Part shown: positions 34,837 through 51,026 of the stretch, piece by piece | Numbering within the stretch: position 1 is the first letter of the stretch | Layout: every line of letters begins with the position of its first letter | Assembly: GCA_036435485.1 (NCBI GenBank) | Contig: CM071597.1 | Location: forward strand, 168,994,147 to 169,058,146 | Reading direction: 5' to 3' | From: Saposhnikovia divaricata | Taxonomy: Eukaryota; Streptophyta; Magnoliopsida; Apiales; Apiaceae | DNA: 64,000 nucleotides | Position numbers and translations under genes: made by a program | Notes under the pieces: generated by a model | Seen by the model: the letters and a program-made list of their open reading frames with translations, nothing else | Told to the model about the DNA's origin: nothing | Database searches by the model: none

Positions 34837-37800
34837 TACGGATGATGCATGTTATATATTAATTTTAGTGATGTGTATAAAAAGTTAGAAAAAAAAAAAT
34901 CATTCTTGTACGTGTTTATAATATAAATCCGCCAAAAGTACTACTCCCTCTAATTAGTGTCGTACCGATTGAACATGATCTATTTTTTAAATATTTTTTT
35001 CGACGATCCAACCGTAGGAATAATGTTATATACTGAATTTAGTGATGTGTAAAAAAAATTAGAAAAAAACGAATCATTCTTGTATGATATTTTAATGGTC
35101 AACTATCAAAGTACTCATTGGTCAAACGAGTGTAATTTTCGAATAATAATTTTTTTAAAATTTTTTTTGGACGATCCAACTGTACGAATGATGTTATATA
35201 CTAATTTTAGTGATGTTTACAAAAAGTTAGAAAACAAAAATCATTCTTGTACGTGTTTATAATATAAATCCGCCAAAAGTACTACTCCCTCTAATTAGTG
35301 TCGTACCGATTGAACATGAACTATTTTTTTAAATATTTTTTCGATGATCCAACCATAGGAATGATGTTATATACTGAATTTAGTGATGTGTACAAGAAAT
35401 TAGAAAAAAAACGAATCATTCTTGTATGATATTTTAATGGTCAACTATCAAAGTACTCCTTGGTCAAACTAGTATAATTTTCGAATAATAATTTTTTTAA
35501 ATTTTTTTGGACGATCCAACCGTACGTATGATGTTATATACTAATTTTAGTGATGTGTACCAAACGGTAGAAAAAAATCGTTCTTGTACGTGTTTATAAT
35601 ATAAATCCGCCAAAAGTGCTACTCCCTCTAATTAGTGTCGTACAGATTGAACATGATCTATTTTTTTAAATATTTTTTTCGACGATCCAACCGTAGGAAT
35701 GATGTTATATACTGATTTTAGTGATGTGTACAAAAAATTAGAAAAAAAAATGAATCATTCTTGTATGATATTTTAATGGTCAAATATCAAAGTACTCCTT
35801 GGTCAAACTAGTATAATTTTCGAATAATAATTTTTTAAAATTTTTTTTGGACGATCCAACCATACGGATGATGCATGTTATATATTAATTTTTGTGATGT
35901 GTATAAAAAGTTAGAAAAAAAAAAAATCATTCTTGTACGTGTTTATAATATAAATCCGCCAAAAGTACTACTCCATCTAATTAGTGCTGTACCGATTGAA
36001 CATGATCTATTTTTTAAATATTTTTTTCAACGATCCAACCGGAGGAATGATGTTATATACTAATTTTAGTGATGTGTACAAAAAATTAGAAAAAAACGAA
36101 TCATTCTTGTATGATATTTTAATGGTCAACTATCAAAGTACTCATTGGTCAAACGAGTGTAATTTTCGAATAATAATTTTTTTAAAATTTTTTTTGGACG
36201 ATCCAACTGTACGAATGATGTTATATACTAATTTTAGTGATGTTTACAAAAAGTTAGAAAATAAAAATCATTCTTGTACGTGTTTATAATATAAATCCGC
36301 CAAAAGTACTACTCCCTCTAATTAGTGTCGTACCGATTGAACATGAACTATTTTTTTAAATATTTTTTCGATGATCCAACCATAGGAATGATGTTATATA
36401 CTGAATTTAGTGATGTGTACAAGAAATTAGAAAAAAAACGAATCATTCTTGTATGATATTTTAATGGTCAACTACTAAAGTACTCCTTGGTCAAACTAGT
36501 ATAATTTTCGAATAATAAATTTTTTAAATTTTTTTTGGACGATCCAACCGTACGAATGATGTTATATACTAATTTTAGTGATGTGTACAAAAAGGTAGAA
36601 AAAAAATCATTCTTATACGTGTTTATAATATAAATCCGCCAAAAGTACTACTCCCTCTAATTAATGTCGTACCGATTGAACATGAACTATTTTTTTAAAT
36701 ATTTTTTTTGACGATCCAACCATAGGAATGATGTTATATACTGAATTTAGTGATGTGTACAAGAAATTAGAAAAAAAATGAATCATTCTTGTATGATATT
36801 TTAATGGTCAACTATCAAAGTACTCCTTGGTCAAACTAGTATAATTTTCGAATAATAATTTTTTTAAATTTTTTTGGACGATCCAACCGTACGTATGATG
36901 TTATATACTAATTTTAGTGATGTGTACCAAACGGTAGAAAAAAATCGTTCTTGTACGTGTTTATAATATAAATCCGCCAAAAGTGCTACTCCCTCTAATT
37001 AGTGTCGTACAGATTGAACATGATCTATTTTTTTAAATATTTTTTTCGACGATCCAACCGTAGGAATGATGTTATATACTGATTTTAGTGATGTGTACAA
37101 AAAATTAGAAAAAAAAATGAATCATTCTTGTATGATATTTTAATGGTCAAATATCAAAGTACTCCTTGGTCAAACTAGTATAATTTTCGAATAATAATTT
37201 TTTAAAATTTTTTTTGGACGATCCAACCATACGGATGATGCATGTTATATATTAATTTTTGTGATGTGTATAAAAAGTTAGAAAAAAAAAAAATCATTCT
37301 TGTACGTGTTTATAATATAAATCCGCCAAAAGTACTACTCCCTCTAATTAGTGCTGTACCGATTGAACATGATCTATTTTTTAAATATTTTTTTCAACGA
37401 TCCAACCGGAGGAATGATGTTATATACTAATTTTAGTGATGTGTACAAAAAATTAGAAAAAAAACGAATCATTCTTGTATGATATTTTAATTGTCAACTA
37501 TCAAAGTACTCATTGGTCAAACTAGTATAATTTTCGAATAATAATTTTTTTAAATTTTTTTTGGACGATCCAACTGTACGGATGATGTTATATACTAATT
37601 TTAGTGATGTTTACAAAAAGTTAGAAAAAAAATCATTCTTGTACGTGTTTATAATATAAATCCGCCAAAAGTGCTACTCCCTCTACTTAGTGTCGTACCG
37701 ATTGAACATGATCTATTTTTTTAAATATTTTTTTCGATGATCCAACCATAGGAATGATGTTATATACTGAATTTAGTGATGTGTACAAGAAATTAGAAAA

Positions 37801-40800
37801 AAAACGAATCATTCTTGTATGATATTTTAATGGTCAACTACTAAAGTACTCCTTGGTCAAACTAGTATAATTTTCGAATAATAAATTTTTTAAATTTTTT
37901 TTGGACGATCCAACCGTACGAATGATGTTATATACTAATTTTAGTGATGTGTACAAAAAGGTAGAAAAAAAATCATTCTTATACGTGTTTATAATATAAA
38001 TCCGCCAAAAGTACTACTCCCTCTAATTAATGTCGTACCGATTGAACATGAACTATTTTTTTAAATATTTTTTTTGACGATCCAACCATAGGAATGATGT
38101 TATATACTGAATTTAGTGATGTGTACAAGAAATTAGAAAAAAAATGAATCATTCTTGTATGATATTTTAATGGTCAACTATCAAAGTACTCCTTGGTCAA
38201 ACTAGTATAATTTTCGAATAATAATTTTTTTAAATTTTTTTGGACGATCCAACCGTACGTATGATGTTATATACTAATTTTAGTGATGTGTACAAAAAGG
38301 TAGAAAAAAATCGTTCTTGTACGTGTTTATAATATAAATCCGCCAAAAGTGCTACTCCCTCTAATTAGTGTCGTACCGATTGAACATGATCTATTTTTTT
38401 AAATATTTTTTTCGACGATCCAACCGTAGGAATGATGTTATATACTGATTTTAGTGATGTGTACAAAAAATTAGAAAAAAAAACGAATCATTCTTGTATG
38501 ATATTTTAATGGCCAAATATCAAAGTACTCCTTGGTCAAACTAGTATAATTTTCGAATAATAATTTTTTTAAATTTTTTTTGGACGATCTAACCATACGG
38601 ATGATGCATGTTATATATTAATTTTAGTGATGTGTATAAAAAGTTAGAAAAAAAAATCATTCTTGTACGTGTTTATAATATAAATCCGCCAAAAGTACTA
38701 CTCCCTCTAATTAGTGTCGTACCGATTGAACATGATCTATTTTTTAAATATTTTTTTCGACGATCCAACCGTAGGAATGATGTTATATACTGAATTTAGT
38801 GATGTGTACAAAAATTAGAAAAAAACGAATCATTCTTGTATGATATTTTAATGGTCAACTATCAAAGTACTCATTGGTCAAACGAGTGTAATTTTCGAAT
38901 AATAATTTTTTAAAATTTTTTTTTGGACGATCCAACTGTACAAATGATGTTATATACTAATTTTAGTGATGTTTACAAAAAGTTAGAAAAAAAAAATCAT
39001 TCTTGTACGTTTTATAATATAAATCCGCCAAAAGTACTACTCCCTCTAATTAGTGTCGTACCGATTGAACATGAACTATTTTTTTTAAAAAAAATTTCGA
39101 CGATCCAACCGTAGGAATGATGTTATATATTGATTTTAGTGATGTGTACAAAAAATTAGAAAAAAAGCGAATCATTCTTGTGTGATATTTTAAAGGTCAA
39201 ATATCAAAGTACTCCTTGGTCAAACTAGTATAATTTTCGAATAATAATTTTTTTAAATTTTTTTTGCACGATCCAACCGTACAAATGATGTTATATACTA
39301 ATTTTAGTGATGTGTACAAAAAGGTAGAAAAAAAATCATTCTTAAACGTGTTTATAATATAAATCCGCCAAAAGTACTGCTCCCTCTAATTAATGTCGTA
39401 CCGATTGAACATGAACTATTTTTTTAAATATTTTTTTGACGATCAAACCGTAGAAATGATGTTATATACTGAATTTAGTGATGTGTACAAGAAATTAGAA
39501 AAAAAATGAATCATTCTTGTATGATATTTTAATGGTCAACTATCAAAGTACTCCTTGGTCAAACTAGTATAATTTTCGAATAATAATTTTTTTAAATTTT
39601 TTTGGACGATCCAACCGTACGTATGATGTTATATACTAATTTTAGTGATGTGTACAAAAAGGTAGAAAAAAATCGTTCTTCTACGTGTTAATAATATAAA
39701 TCCGCCAAAAGTGCTACTCCCTCTACTTAGTGTCGTACCGATTGAACATGATCTATTTTTTAAAATATTTTTTTCGATGATCCAACCATAGGAATGATGT
39801 TATATACTGAATTTAGTGATGTGTACAAGAAATTAGAAAAAAAACGAATCATTCTTGTATGATATTTTAATGGTCAACTACCAAAGTACTCCTTGGTCAA
39901 ACTAGTATAATTTTCGAATAATAATTTTTTTAAATTTTTTTTGGACGATCCAACCGTACAAATGATGTTATATACTAATTTTAGTGATGTGTACAAAAAG
40001 GTAGAAAAAAAATCATTCTTGTACGTGTTTATAATATAAATCCGCCAAAAGTACTACTCCCTCTAATTAATGTCGTACCGATTGAACATGAACTATTTTT
40101 TTAATTATTTTTTTTTGACGATCCAACCGTAGAAATGATTTTATATACTGAATTTAGTGATGTGTACAAGAAATTAGAAAAAAATTAATCATTCTTGTAT
40201 GATATTTTAATAGTCAACTATCAAAGTACTCCTTGGTCAAACTAGTATAATTTTCGAATAATAATTTTTTTAAATTTTTTTGGACGATCCAACCGTATGT
40301 ATGATGTTATATACTAATTTTAGTGATGTGTACAAAAAGGTAGAAAAAAATCGTTCTTGTACGTGTTTATAATATAAATCCGCCAAAAGTGCTACTCCCT
40401 CTAATTAGTGTCGTACCTATTGAACATGATCTATTTTTTTAAATATTTTTTTCGACGATCCAACCGTAGGAATGATGTTATATACTGATTTTAGTGATGT
40501 GTACAAAAAATTAGAAAAAAAAACGAATCATTCTTGTATGATATTTTAATGGTCAAATATCAAAGTACTCCTTGGTCAAACTAGTATAATTTTCGAATAA
40601 TAATTTTTTAAAATTTTTTTGGACGATCTAACCATACGGATGATGCATGTTATATATTAATTTTAGTGATGTGTATAAAAAGTTAGAAAAAAAAAATCAT
40701 TCTTGTACGTGTTTATAATATAAATCCGCCAAAAGTACTACTCCCTCTAATTAGTGTCGTACCGATTGAACATGATCTATTTTTTAAATATTTTTTTCGA

Positions 40801-43800
40801 CGATCCAACCGTAGGAATAATGTTATATACTGAATTTAGTGATGTGTAAAAAAAATTAGAAAAAAACGAATCATTCTTGTATGATATTTTAATGGTCAAC
40901 TATCAAAGTACTCATTGGTCAAACGAGTGTAATTTTCGAATAATAATTTTTTTAAAATTTTTTTTGGACGATCCAACTGTACGAATGATGTTATATACTA
41001 ATTTTAGTGATGTTTACAAAAAGTTAGAAAACAAAAATCATTCTTGTACGTGTTTATAATATAAATCCGCCAAAAGTACTACTCCCTCTAATTAGTGTCG
41101 TACCGATTGAACATGAACTATTTTTTTAAATATTTTTTCGATGATCCAACCATAGGAATGATGTTATATACTGAATTTAGTGATGTGTACAAGAAATTAG
41201 AAAAAAAACGAATCATTCTTGTATGATATTTTAATGGTCAACTATCAAAGTACTCCTTGGTCAAACTAGTATAATTTTCGAATAATAATTTTTTAAAATT
41301 TTTTTGGACGATCCAACCGTACGTATGATGTTATATACTAATTTTAGTGATGTGTACCAAACGGTAGAAAAAAATCGTTCTTGTACGTGTTTATAATATA
41401 AATCCGCCAAAAGTGCTACTCCCTCTAATTAGTGTCGTACAGATTGAACATGATCTATTTTTTTAAATATTTTTTTCGACGATCCAACCGTAGGAATGAT
41501 GTTATATACTGATTTTAGTGATGTGTACAAAAAATTAGAAAAAAAAATGAATCATTCTTGTATGATATTTTAATGGTCAAATATCAAAGTACTCCTTGGT
41601 CAAACTAGTATAATTTTCGAATAATAATTTTTTAAAATTTTTTTTGGACGATCCAACCATACGGATGATGCATGTTATATATTAATTTTTGTGATGTGTA
41701 TAAAAAGTTAGAAAAAAAAAAATCATTCTTGTACGTGTTTATAATATAAATCCGCCAAAAGTACTACTCCATCTAATTAGTGCTGTACCGATTGAACATG
41801 ATCTATTTTTTAAATATTTTTTTCAACGATCCAACCGGAGGAATGATGTTATATACTAATTTTAGTGATGTGTACAAAAAATTAGAAAAAAACGAATCAT
41901 TCTTGTATGATATTTTAATGGTCAACTATCAAAGTACTCATTGGTCAAACGAGTGTAATTTTCGAATAATAATTTTTTTAAAATTTTTTTTGGACGATCC
42001 AACTGTACGAATGATGTTATATACTAATTTTAGTGATGTTTACAAAAAGTTAGAAAATAAAAATCATTCTTGTACGTGTTTATAATATAAATCCGCCAAA
42101 AGTACTACTCCCTCTAATTAGTGTCGTACCGATTGAACATGAACTATTTTTTTAAATATTTTTTCGATGATCCAACCATAGGAATGATGTTATATACTGA
42201 ATTTAGTGATGTGTACAAGAAATTAGAAAAAAAACGAATCATTCTTGTATGATATTTTAATGGTCAACTATCAAAGTACTCCTTGGTCAAACTAGTATAA
42301 TTTTCGAATAATAATTTTTTTAAATTTTTTTGGACGATCCAACCGTACGTATGATGTTATATACTAATTTTAGTGATGTGTACCAAACGGTAGAAAAAAA
42401 TCGTTCTTGTACGTGTTTATAATATAAATCCGCCAAAAGTGCTACTCCCTCTAATTAGTGTCGTACAGATTGAACATGATCTATTTTTTTAAATATTTTT
42501 TTCGACGATCAAACCGTAGGAATGATGTTATATACTGATTTTAGTGATGTGTACAAAAAATTAGAAAAAAAAATGAATCATTCTTGTATGATATTTTAAT
42601 GGTCAAATATCAAAGTACTCCTTGGTCAAACTAGTATAATTTTCGAATAATAATTTTTTAAAATTTTTTTTGGACGATCCAACCATACGGATGATGCATG
42701 TTATATATTAATTTTTGTGATGTGTATAAAAAGTTAGAAAAAAAAAAAATCATTCTTGTACGTGTTTATAATATAAATCCGCCAAAAGTACTACTCCCTC
42801 TAATTAGTGCTGTACCGATTGAACATGATCTATTTTTTAAATATTTTTTTCAACGATCCAACCGGAGGAATGATGTTATATACTAATTTTAGTGATGTGT
42901 ACAAAAAATTAGAAAAAAAACGAATCATTCTTGTATGATATTTTAATTGTCAACTATCAAAGTACTCATTGGTCAAACTAGTATAATTTTCGAATAATAA
43001 TTTTTTTAAATTTTTTTTGGACGATCCAACTGTACGGATGATGTTATATACTAATTTTAGTGATGTTTACAAAAAGTTAGAAAAAAAATCATTCTTGTAC
43101 GTGTTTATAATATAAATCCGCCAAAAGTGCTACTCCCTCTACTTAGTGTCGTACCGATTGAACATGATCTATTTTTTTAAATATTTTTTTCGATGATCCA
43201 ACCATAGGAATGATGTTATATACTGAATTTAGTGATGTGTACAAGAAATTAGAAAAAAAACGAATCATTCTTGTATGATATTTTAATGGTCAACTACTAA
43301 AGTACTCCTTGGTCAAACTAGTATAATTTTCGAATAATAAATTTTTTAAATTTTTTTTGGACGATCCAACCGTACGAATGATGTTATATACTAATTTTAG
43401 TGATGTGTACAAAAAGGTAGAAAAAAAATCATTCTTATACGTGTTTATAATATAAATCCGCCAAAAGTACTACTCCCTCTAATTAATGTCGTACCGATTG
43501 AACATGAACTATTTTTTTAAATATTTTTTTTGACGATCCAACCATAGGAATGATGTTATATACTGAATTTAGTGATGTGTACAAGAAATTAGAAAAAAAA
43601 TGAATCATTCTTGTATGATATTTTAATGGTCAACTATCAAAGTACTCCTTGGTCAAACTAGTATAATTTTCGAATAATAATTTTTTTAAATTTTTTTGGA
43701 CGATCCAACCGTACGTATGATGTTATATACTAATTTTAGTGATGTGTACAAAAAGGTAGAAAAAAATCGTTCTTGTACGTGTTTATAATATAAATCCGCC

Positions 43801-46800
43801 AAAAGTGCTACTCCCTCTAATTAGTGTCGTACCGATTGAACATGATCTATTTTTTTAAATATTTTTTTCGACGATCCAACCGTAGGAATGATGTTATATA
43901 CTGATTTTAGTGATGTGTACAAAAAATTAGAAAAAAAAAACGAATCATTCTTGTATGATATTTTAATGGCCAAATATCAAAGTACTCCTTGGTCAAACTA
44001 GTATAATTTTCGAATAATAATTTTTTTAAATTTTTTTTGGACGATCTAACCATACGGATGATGCATGTTATATATTAATTTTAGTGATGTGTATAAAAAG
44101 TTAGAAAAAAAAATCATTCTTGTACGTGTTTATAATATAAATCCGCCAAAAGTACTACTCCCTCTAATTAGTGTCGTACCGATTGAACATGATCTATTTT
44201 TTAAATATTTTTTTCGACGATCCAATCGTAGGAATGATGTTATATACTGAATTTAGTGATGTGTACAAAAATTAGAAAAAAACGTATCATTCTTGTATGA
44301 TATTTTAATGGTCAACTATCAAAGTACTCATTGGTCAAACGAGTGTAATTTTCGAATAATAATTTTTTAAAATTTTTTTTGGACGATCCAACTGTACAAA
44401 TGATGTTATATACTAATTTTAGTGATGTTTACAAAAAGTTAGAAAAAAAAAATCATTCTTGTACGTTTTATAATATAAATCCGCCAAAAGTACTACTCCC
44501 TCTAATTAGTGTCGTACCGATTGAACATGAACTATTTTTTTTAAAAAAAATTTCGACGATCCAACCGTAGGAATGATGTTATATATTGATTTTAGTGATG
44601 TGTACAAAAAATTAGAAAAAAAGCGAATCATTCTTGTGTGATATTTTAAAGGTCAAATATCAAAGTACTCCTTGGTCAAACTAGTATAATTTTCGAATAA
44701 TAATTTTTTTAAATTTTTTTTGGATGATCCAACCATACGGATGATTCATGTTATATATATTAATTTTAGTGATGTGTATAAAAAGTTAGAAAAAAAAAAT
44801 CATTCTTGTACGTGTTTATAATATAAATCCGTCAAAAGTACTACTCCCTCTAATTAGTGTTGTACCGATTGAACATGATCTATTTTTTAAATATTTTTTT
44901 CGACGATCCAACTGGAGGAATGATGTTATATACTAATTTTAGTGATGTGTACAAAAAATTAGGAAAAAACGAATCATTCTTGTATGATATTTTAATGGTC
45001 AACTATCAAAGTACTCATCGGTCAAACTAGTATAATTTTCGAATAATAATTTTTTAATATTTTTTTTGGCCGATCCAACTGTACGGATGATGTTATATAC
45101 TAATTTTAGTGATGTTTAAAAAAAGTTAGAAAGAAAATCATTCTTGTACGTGTTTATAATATAAATCCGCCAAAAGTGCTACTCCCTCTACTTAGTGTCG
45201 TACCGATTGAACATGATCTATTTTTTTAAATATTTTTTTCGATGATCCAAGCATAGGAATGATGTTATATACTGAATTTAGTGATGTGTACAAGAAATTA
45301 GAAAAAAAATGAATCATTCTTGTATGATATTTTAATGGTCAACTACCAAAGTACTCCTTGGTCAAACTAGTATAATTTTCGAATAATAATTTTTTTAAAT
45401 TTTTTTTGGCGATCCAACCGTACGAATGATGTTATATACTAATTTTATTGATGTGTACAAAAAGGTAGAAAAAAAAATCATTTTATACGTTTTTATAATA
45501 TAAATCCGCCAAAAGTACTACTCCCTCTAATTAATGTCGTACCGATTGAACATGAAGTATTTTTTTAAATATTTTTTTTGACGATCTAACCATAGGAATG
45601 ATGTTATATACTGAATTTAGTGATGTGTACAAGAAATTAGAAAAAAAATGAATCATTCTTGTACGATATTTTAATGGTCAACTATCAAAGTACTCCTTGG
45701 TCAAACTAGTATAATTTTCGAATAATAATTTTTTTAAATTTTTTTGGACGATCCAACCGTACGTATGATGTTATATACTAATTTTAGTGATGTGTACAAA
45801 AAGGTAGAAAAAAATCGTTCTTGTACGTGTTTATAATATAAATCCGCCAAAAGTGCTACTCCCTCTACTTAGTGTCGTACCGATTGAACATGATCTATTT
45901 TTTAAAATATTTTTTTCGATGATCCAACCATAGGAATGATGTTATATACTGAATTTAGTGATGTGTACAAGAAATTAGAAAAAAAACGAATCATTCTTGT
46001 ATGATATTTTAATGGTCAACTACCAAAGTACTCCTTGGTCAAACTAGTATAATTTTCGAATAATAATTTTTTTAAATTTTTTTTGGACGATCCAACCGTA
46101 CAAATGATGTTATATACTAATTTTAGTGATGTGTACAAAAAGGTAGAAAAAAAATCATTCTTGTACGTGTTTATAATATAAATCCGCCAAAAGTACTACT
46201 CCCTCTAATTAATGTCGTACCGATTGAACATGAACTATTTTTTTAATTATTTTTTTTTGACGATCCAACCGTAGAAATGATTTTATATACTGAATTTAGT
46301 GATGTGTACAAGAAATTAGAAAAAAAATGAATCATTCTTGTATGATATTTTAATAGTCAACTATCAAAGTACTCTTTGGTCAAACTAGTATAATTTTCGA
46401 ATAATAATTTTTTAAAATTTTTTTGGAGGATCCAACCGTACGTATGATGTTATATACTAATTTTAGTGATGTGTACAAAAAGGTAGAAAAAAATCGTTCT
46501 TGTACGTGTTTATAATATAAATCCGCCAAAAGTGCTACTCCCTCTAATTAGTGTCGTACCTATTGAACATGATCTATTTTTTTAAATATTTTTTTCGACG
46601 ATCCAACCGTAGGAATGATGTTATATACTGATTTTAGTGATGTGTACAAAAAATTAGAAAAAAAAACGAATCATTCTTGTATGATATTTTAATGGTCAAA
46701 TATCAAAGTACTCCTTGGTCAAACTAGTATAATTTTCGAATAATAATTTTTTAAAATTTTTTTGGACGATCTACCCATACGGATGATGCATGTTATATAT

Positions 46801-49800
46801 TAATTTTAGTGATGTGTATAAAAAGTTAGAAAAAAAAAAATCATTCTTGTACGTGTTTATAATATAAATCCGCCAAAAGTACTACTCCCTCTAATTAGTG
46901 TCGTACCGATTGAACATGATCTATTTTTTAAATATTTTTTTCGACGATCCAACCGTAGGAATAATGTTATATACTGAATTTAGTGATGTGTACAAAAAAT
47001 TAGAAAAAAACGAATCATTCTTGTATGATATTTTAATGGTCAACTATCAAAGTACTCATTGGTCAAACGAGTGTAATTTTCGAATAATAATTTTTTTAAA
47101 ATTTTTTTTGGACGATCCAACTGTACGAATGATGTTATATACTAATTTTAGTGATGTTTACAAAAAGTTAGAAAATAAAAATCATTCTTGTACGTGTTTA
47201 TAATATAAATCCGCCAAAAGTACTACTCCCTCTAATTAGTGTCGTACCGATTGAACATGAACTATTTTTTTAAATATTTTTTCGATGATCCAACCATAGG
47301 AATGATGTTATATACTGAATTTAGTGATGTGTACAAGAAATTAGAAAAAAAACGAATCATTCTTGTATGATATTTTAATGGTCAACTATCAAAGTACTCC
47401 TTGGTCAAACTAGTATAATTTTCGAATAATAATTTTTTTAAATTTTTTTGGACGATCCAACCGTACGTATGATGTTATATACTAATTTTAGTGATGTGTA
47501 CAAAACGGTAGAAAAAAATCGTTCTTGTACGTGTTTATAATATAAATCCGCCAAAAGTGCTACTCCCTCTAATTAGTGTCGTACAGATTGAACATGATCT
47601 ATTTTTTAAATATTTTTTCGACGATCCAACCGTAGGAATGATGTTATATACTGATTTTAGTGATGTGTACAAAAAATTAGAAAAAAAAATGAATCATTCT
47701 TGTATGATATTTTAATGGTCAAATATCAAAGTACTCCTTGGTCAAACTAGTATAATTTTCGAATAATAATTTTTTAAAATTTTTTCTGGACGATCCAACC
47801 ATACGGATGATGCATGTTATATATTAATTTTTGTGATGTGTATAAAAAGTTAGAAAAAAAAAATCATTCTTGTACGTGTTTATAATATAAATCCGCCAAA
47901 AGTACTACTCCCTCTAATTAGTGCTGTACCGATTGAACATGATCTATTTTTTAAATATTTTTTTCAACGATCCAACCGGAGGAATGATGTTATATACTAA
48001 TTTTAGTGATGTGTACAAAAAATTAGAAAAAAACGAATCATTCTTGTATGATATTTTAATTGTCAACTATCAAAGTACTCATTGGTCAAACTAGTATAAT
48101 TTTCGAATAATAATTTTTTTAAATTTTTTTTGGACGATCCAACTGTACGGATGATGTTATATACTAATTTTAGTGATGTTTACAAAAAGTTAGAAAAAAA
48201 ATCATTCTTGTACGTGTTTATAATATAAATCCGCCAAAAGTGCTACTCCCTCTACTTAGTGTCGTACCGATTGAACATGATCTATTTTTTTAAATATTTT
48301 TTTCGATGATCCAACCATAGGAATGATGTTATATACTGAATTTAGTGATGTGTACAAGAAATTAGAAAAAAAAACGAATCATTCTTGTATGATATTTTAA
48401 TGGTCAACTACCAAAGTACTCCTTGGTCAAACTAGTATAATTTTCGAATAATAAATTTTTTAAATTTTTTTTGGACGATCCAACCGTACGAATGATGTTA
48501 TATACTAATTTTAGTGATGTGTACAAAAAGGTAGAAAAAAAATCATTCTTATATGTGTTTATAATATAAATCCGCCAAAAGTACTACTCCCTCTAATTAA
48601 TGTCGTACCGATTGAACATGAACTATTTTTTTAAATATTTTTTTTGACGATCCAACCGTAGGAATGATGTTATATACTGAATTTAGTGATGTGTACAAGA
48701 AATTAGAAAAAAAATGAATCATTCTTGTATGATATTTTAATGGTCAACTATCAAAGTACTCCTTGGTCAAACTAGTATAATTTTCGAATAATAATTTTTT
48801 TAAATTTTTTTTGGACGATCCAACCGTACGTATGATGTTATATACTAATTTTAGTGATGTGTACAAAAAGGTAGAAAAAAATCGTTCTTGTACGTGTTTA
48901 TAATATAAATCCGCCAAAAGTGCTACTCCCTCTAATTAGTGTCGTACCGATTGAACATGATCTTTTTTTTAAAATATTTTTTTCGACGATCCAACCGTAG
49001 GAATGATGTTATATACTGATTTTAGTGATGTGTACAAAAAATTAGAAAAAAAAACGAATCATTCTTGTATGATATTTTAATGGCCAAATATCAAAGTACT
49101 CCTTGGTCAAACTAGTATAATTTTCGAATAATAATTTTTTAAAATTTTTTTTGGACGATCTAACCATACGGATGATGCATGTTATATATTAATTTTAGTG
49201 ATGTGTATAAAAAGTTAGAAAAAAAAATCATTCTTGTACGTGTTTATAATATAAATCCGCCAAAAGTACTACTCCCTCTAATTATTGTCGTACCGATTGA
49301 ACATGATCTATTTTTTAAATATTTTTTTCGACGATCCAACCGTAGGAATGATGTTATATACTGAATTTAGTGATGTGTACAAAAATTAGAAAAAAACGAA
49401 TCATTCTTGTATGATATTTTAATGGTCAACTATCAAAGTACTCATTGGTCAAACGAGTGTAATTTTCGAATAATAATTTTTAAAAATTTTTTTTTGGACG
49501 ATCCAACTGTACAAATGATGTTATATACTAATTTTAGTGATGTTTACAAAAAGTTAGAAAAAAAAAATCATTCTTGTACGTTTTATAATATAAATCCGCC
49601 AAAAGTACTACTCCCTCTAATTAGTGTCGTACCGATTGAACATGAACTATTTTTTTAAAAAAAAATTTCGACGATCCAACCGTAGGAATGATGTTATATA
49701 TTGATTTTAGTGATGTGTACAAAAAATTAGAAAAAAAGCGAATCATTCTTGTGTGATATTTTAATGGTCAAATATCAAAGTACTCCTTGGTCAAACTAGT

Positions 49801-51026
49801 ATAATTTTCGAATAATAATTTTTTAAAATTTTTTTTGGATGATCCAACCATACGGATGATTCATGTTATATATATTAATTTTAGTGATGTGTATAAAAAG
49901 TTAGAAAAAAAAAATCATTCTTGTACGTGTTTATAATATAAATCCGCCAAAAGTACTACTCCCTCTAATTAGTGTTGTACCGATTGAACATGATCTATTT
50001 TTTAAATATTTTTTTCGACGATCCAACTGGAGGAATGATGTTATATACTAATTTTAGTGATGTGTACAAAAAATTAGAAAAAACGAATCATTCTTGTATG
50101 ATATTTTAATGGTCAACTATCAAAGTACTCATCGGTCAAACTAGTATAATTTTCGAATAATAATTTTTTAAAATTTTTTTTGGCCGATCCAACTGTACGG
50201 ATGATGTTATATACTAATTTTAGTGATGTTTACAAAAAGTTAGAAAAAAAATCATTCTTGTACGTGTTTATAATATAAATCCGCCAAAAGTGCTACTCCC
50301 TCTACTTAGTGTCGTACCGATTGAACATGATCTATTTTTTTAAATATTTTTTTCGATGATCCAAGCATAGGAATGATGTTATATACTGAATTTAGTGATG
50401 TGTACAAGAAATTAGAAAAAAAATGAATCATTATTGTATGATATTTTAATGGTCAACTACCAAAGTACTCCTTGGTCAAACTAGTATAATTTTCGAATAA
50501 TAATTTTTTTAAATTTTTTTTGGACGATCCAACCGTACGAATGATGTTATATACTAATTTTATTGATGTGTACAAAAAGGTAGAAAAAAAAATCATTTTA
50601 TACGTTTTTATAATATAAATCCGCCAAAAGTACTACTCCCTCTAATTAATGTCGTACCGATTGAACATGAAGTATTTTTTTAAATATTTTTTTTGACGAT
50701 CCAACCATAGGAATGATGTTATATACTGAATTTAGTGATGTGTACAAGAAATTAGAAAAAAAATGAATCATTCTTGTACGATATTTTAATGGTCAACTAT
50801 CAAAGTACTCCTTGGTCAAACTAGTATAATTTTCGAATAATAATTTTTTTAAATTTTTTTGGACGATCCAACCGTACGTATGATGTTATATACTAATTTT
50901 AGTGATGTGTACAAAAAGGTAGGAAAAAATCGTTCTTGTACGTGTTTATAATATAAATCCGCCAAAAGTACTACTCCCTCTAATTAGTGTCGTAAGGATT
51001 AAACATGATCTGTTTTTTGATTATTT
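34837..51026. repeat. Large higher-order repeat, ~5.8-6.15 kb, about three copies
   Basis: CGGATGATGCATG landmarks at 34837, 35869, 37232 and 38597 recur at 40637, 41669, 42687 and 44052, and again at 46787, 47808 and 49167. Offsets are about 5,800 then 6,140-6,150 bp early in the block, and 5,455 then 5,115 bp later. Those are 17, 18, 16 and 15 dimers, so whole dimers have been gained or lost between copies. Shared private variants include the CCAAACGGTAG form near 35560, 36928, 41356 and 42381, and the GATTCATG form at 44747 and 49853. The third copy ends at the array border. Confidence 0.8.

Larger units (their letters stand above)
21601..51026. repeat. Satellite array, right block (~340-bp dimer units)
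   Basis: Continuation of the same satellite after the retrotransposon. The first bases complete the monomer B that was interrupted at 8052. Together the two blocks hold roughly 110 dimers. The last monomer, from about 50870, becomes divergent (for example GTAAGGATTAAAC in place of GTACCGATTGAAC) and stops near 51026, where unrelated sequence starts. No gene is visible; all open frames are repeat translations carrying the same peptide motifs. Confidence 0.97.

Noticed and set aside
1..51026. CRISPR array
   Set aside because: Direct repeats are contiguous ~170/340-bp units without unique spacers, in a plant nuclear context.
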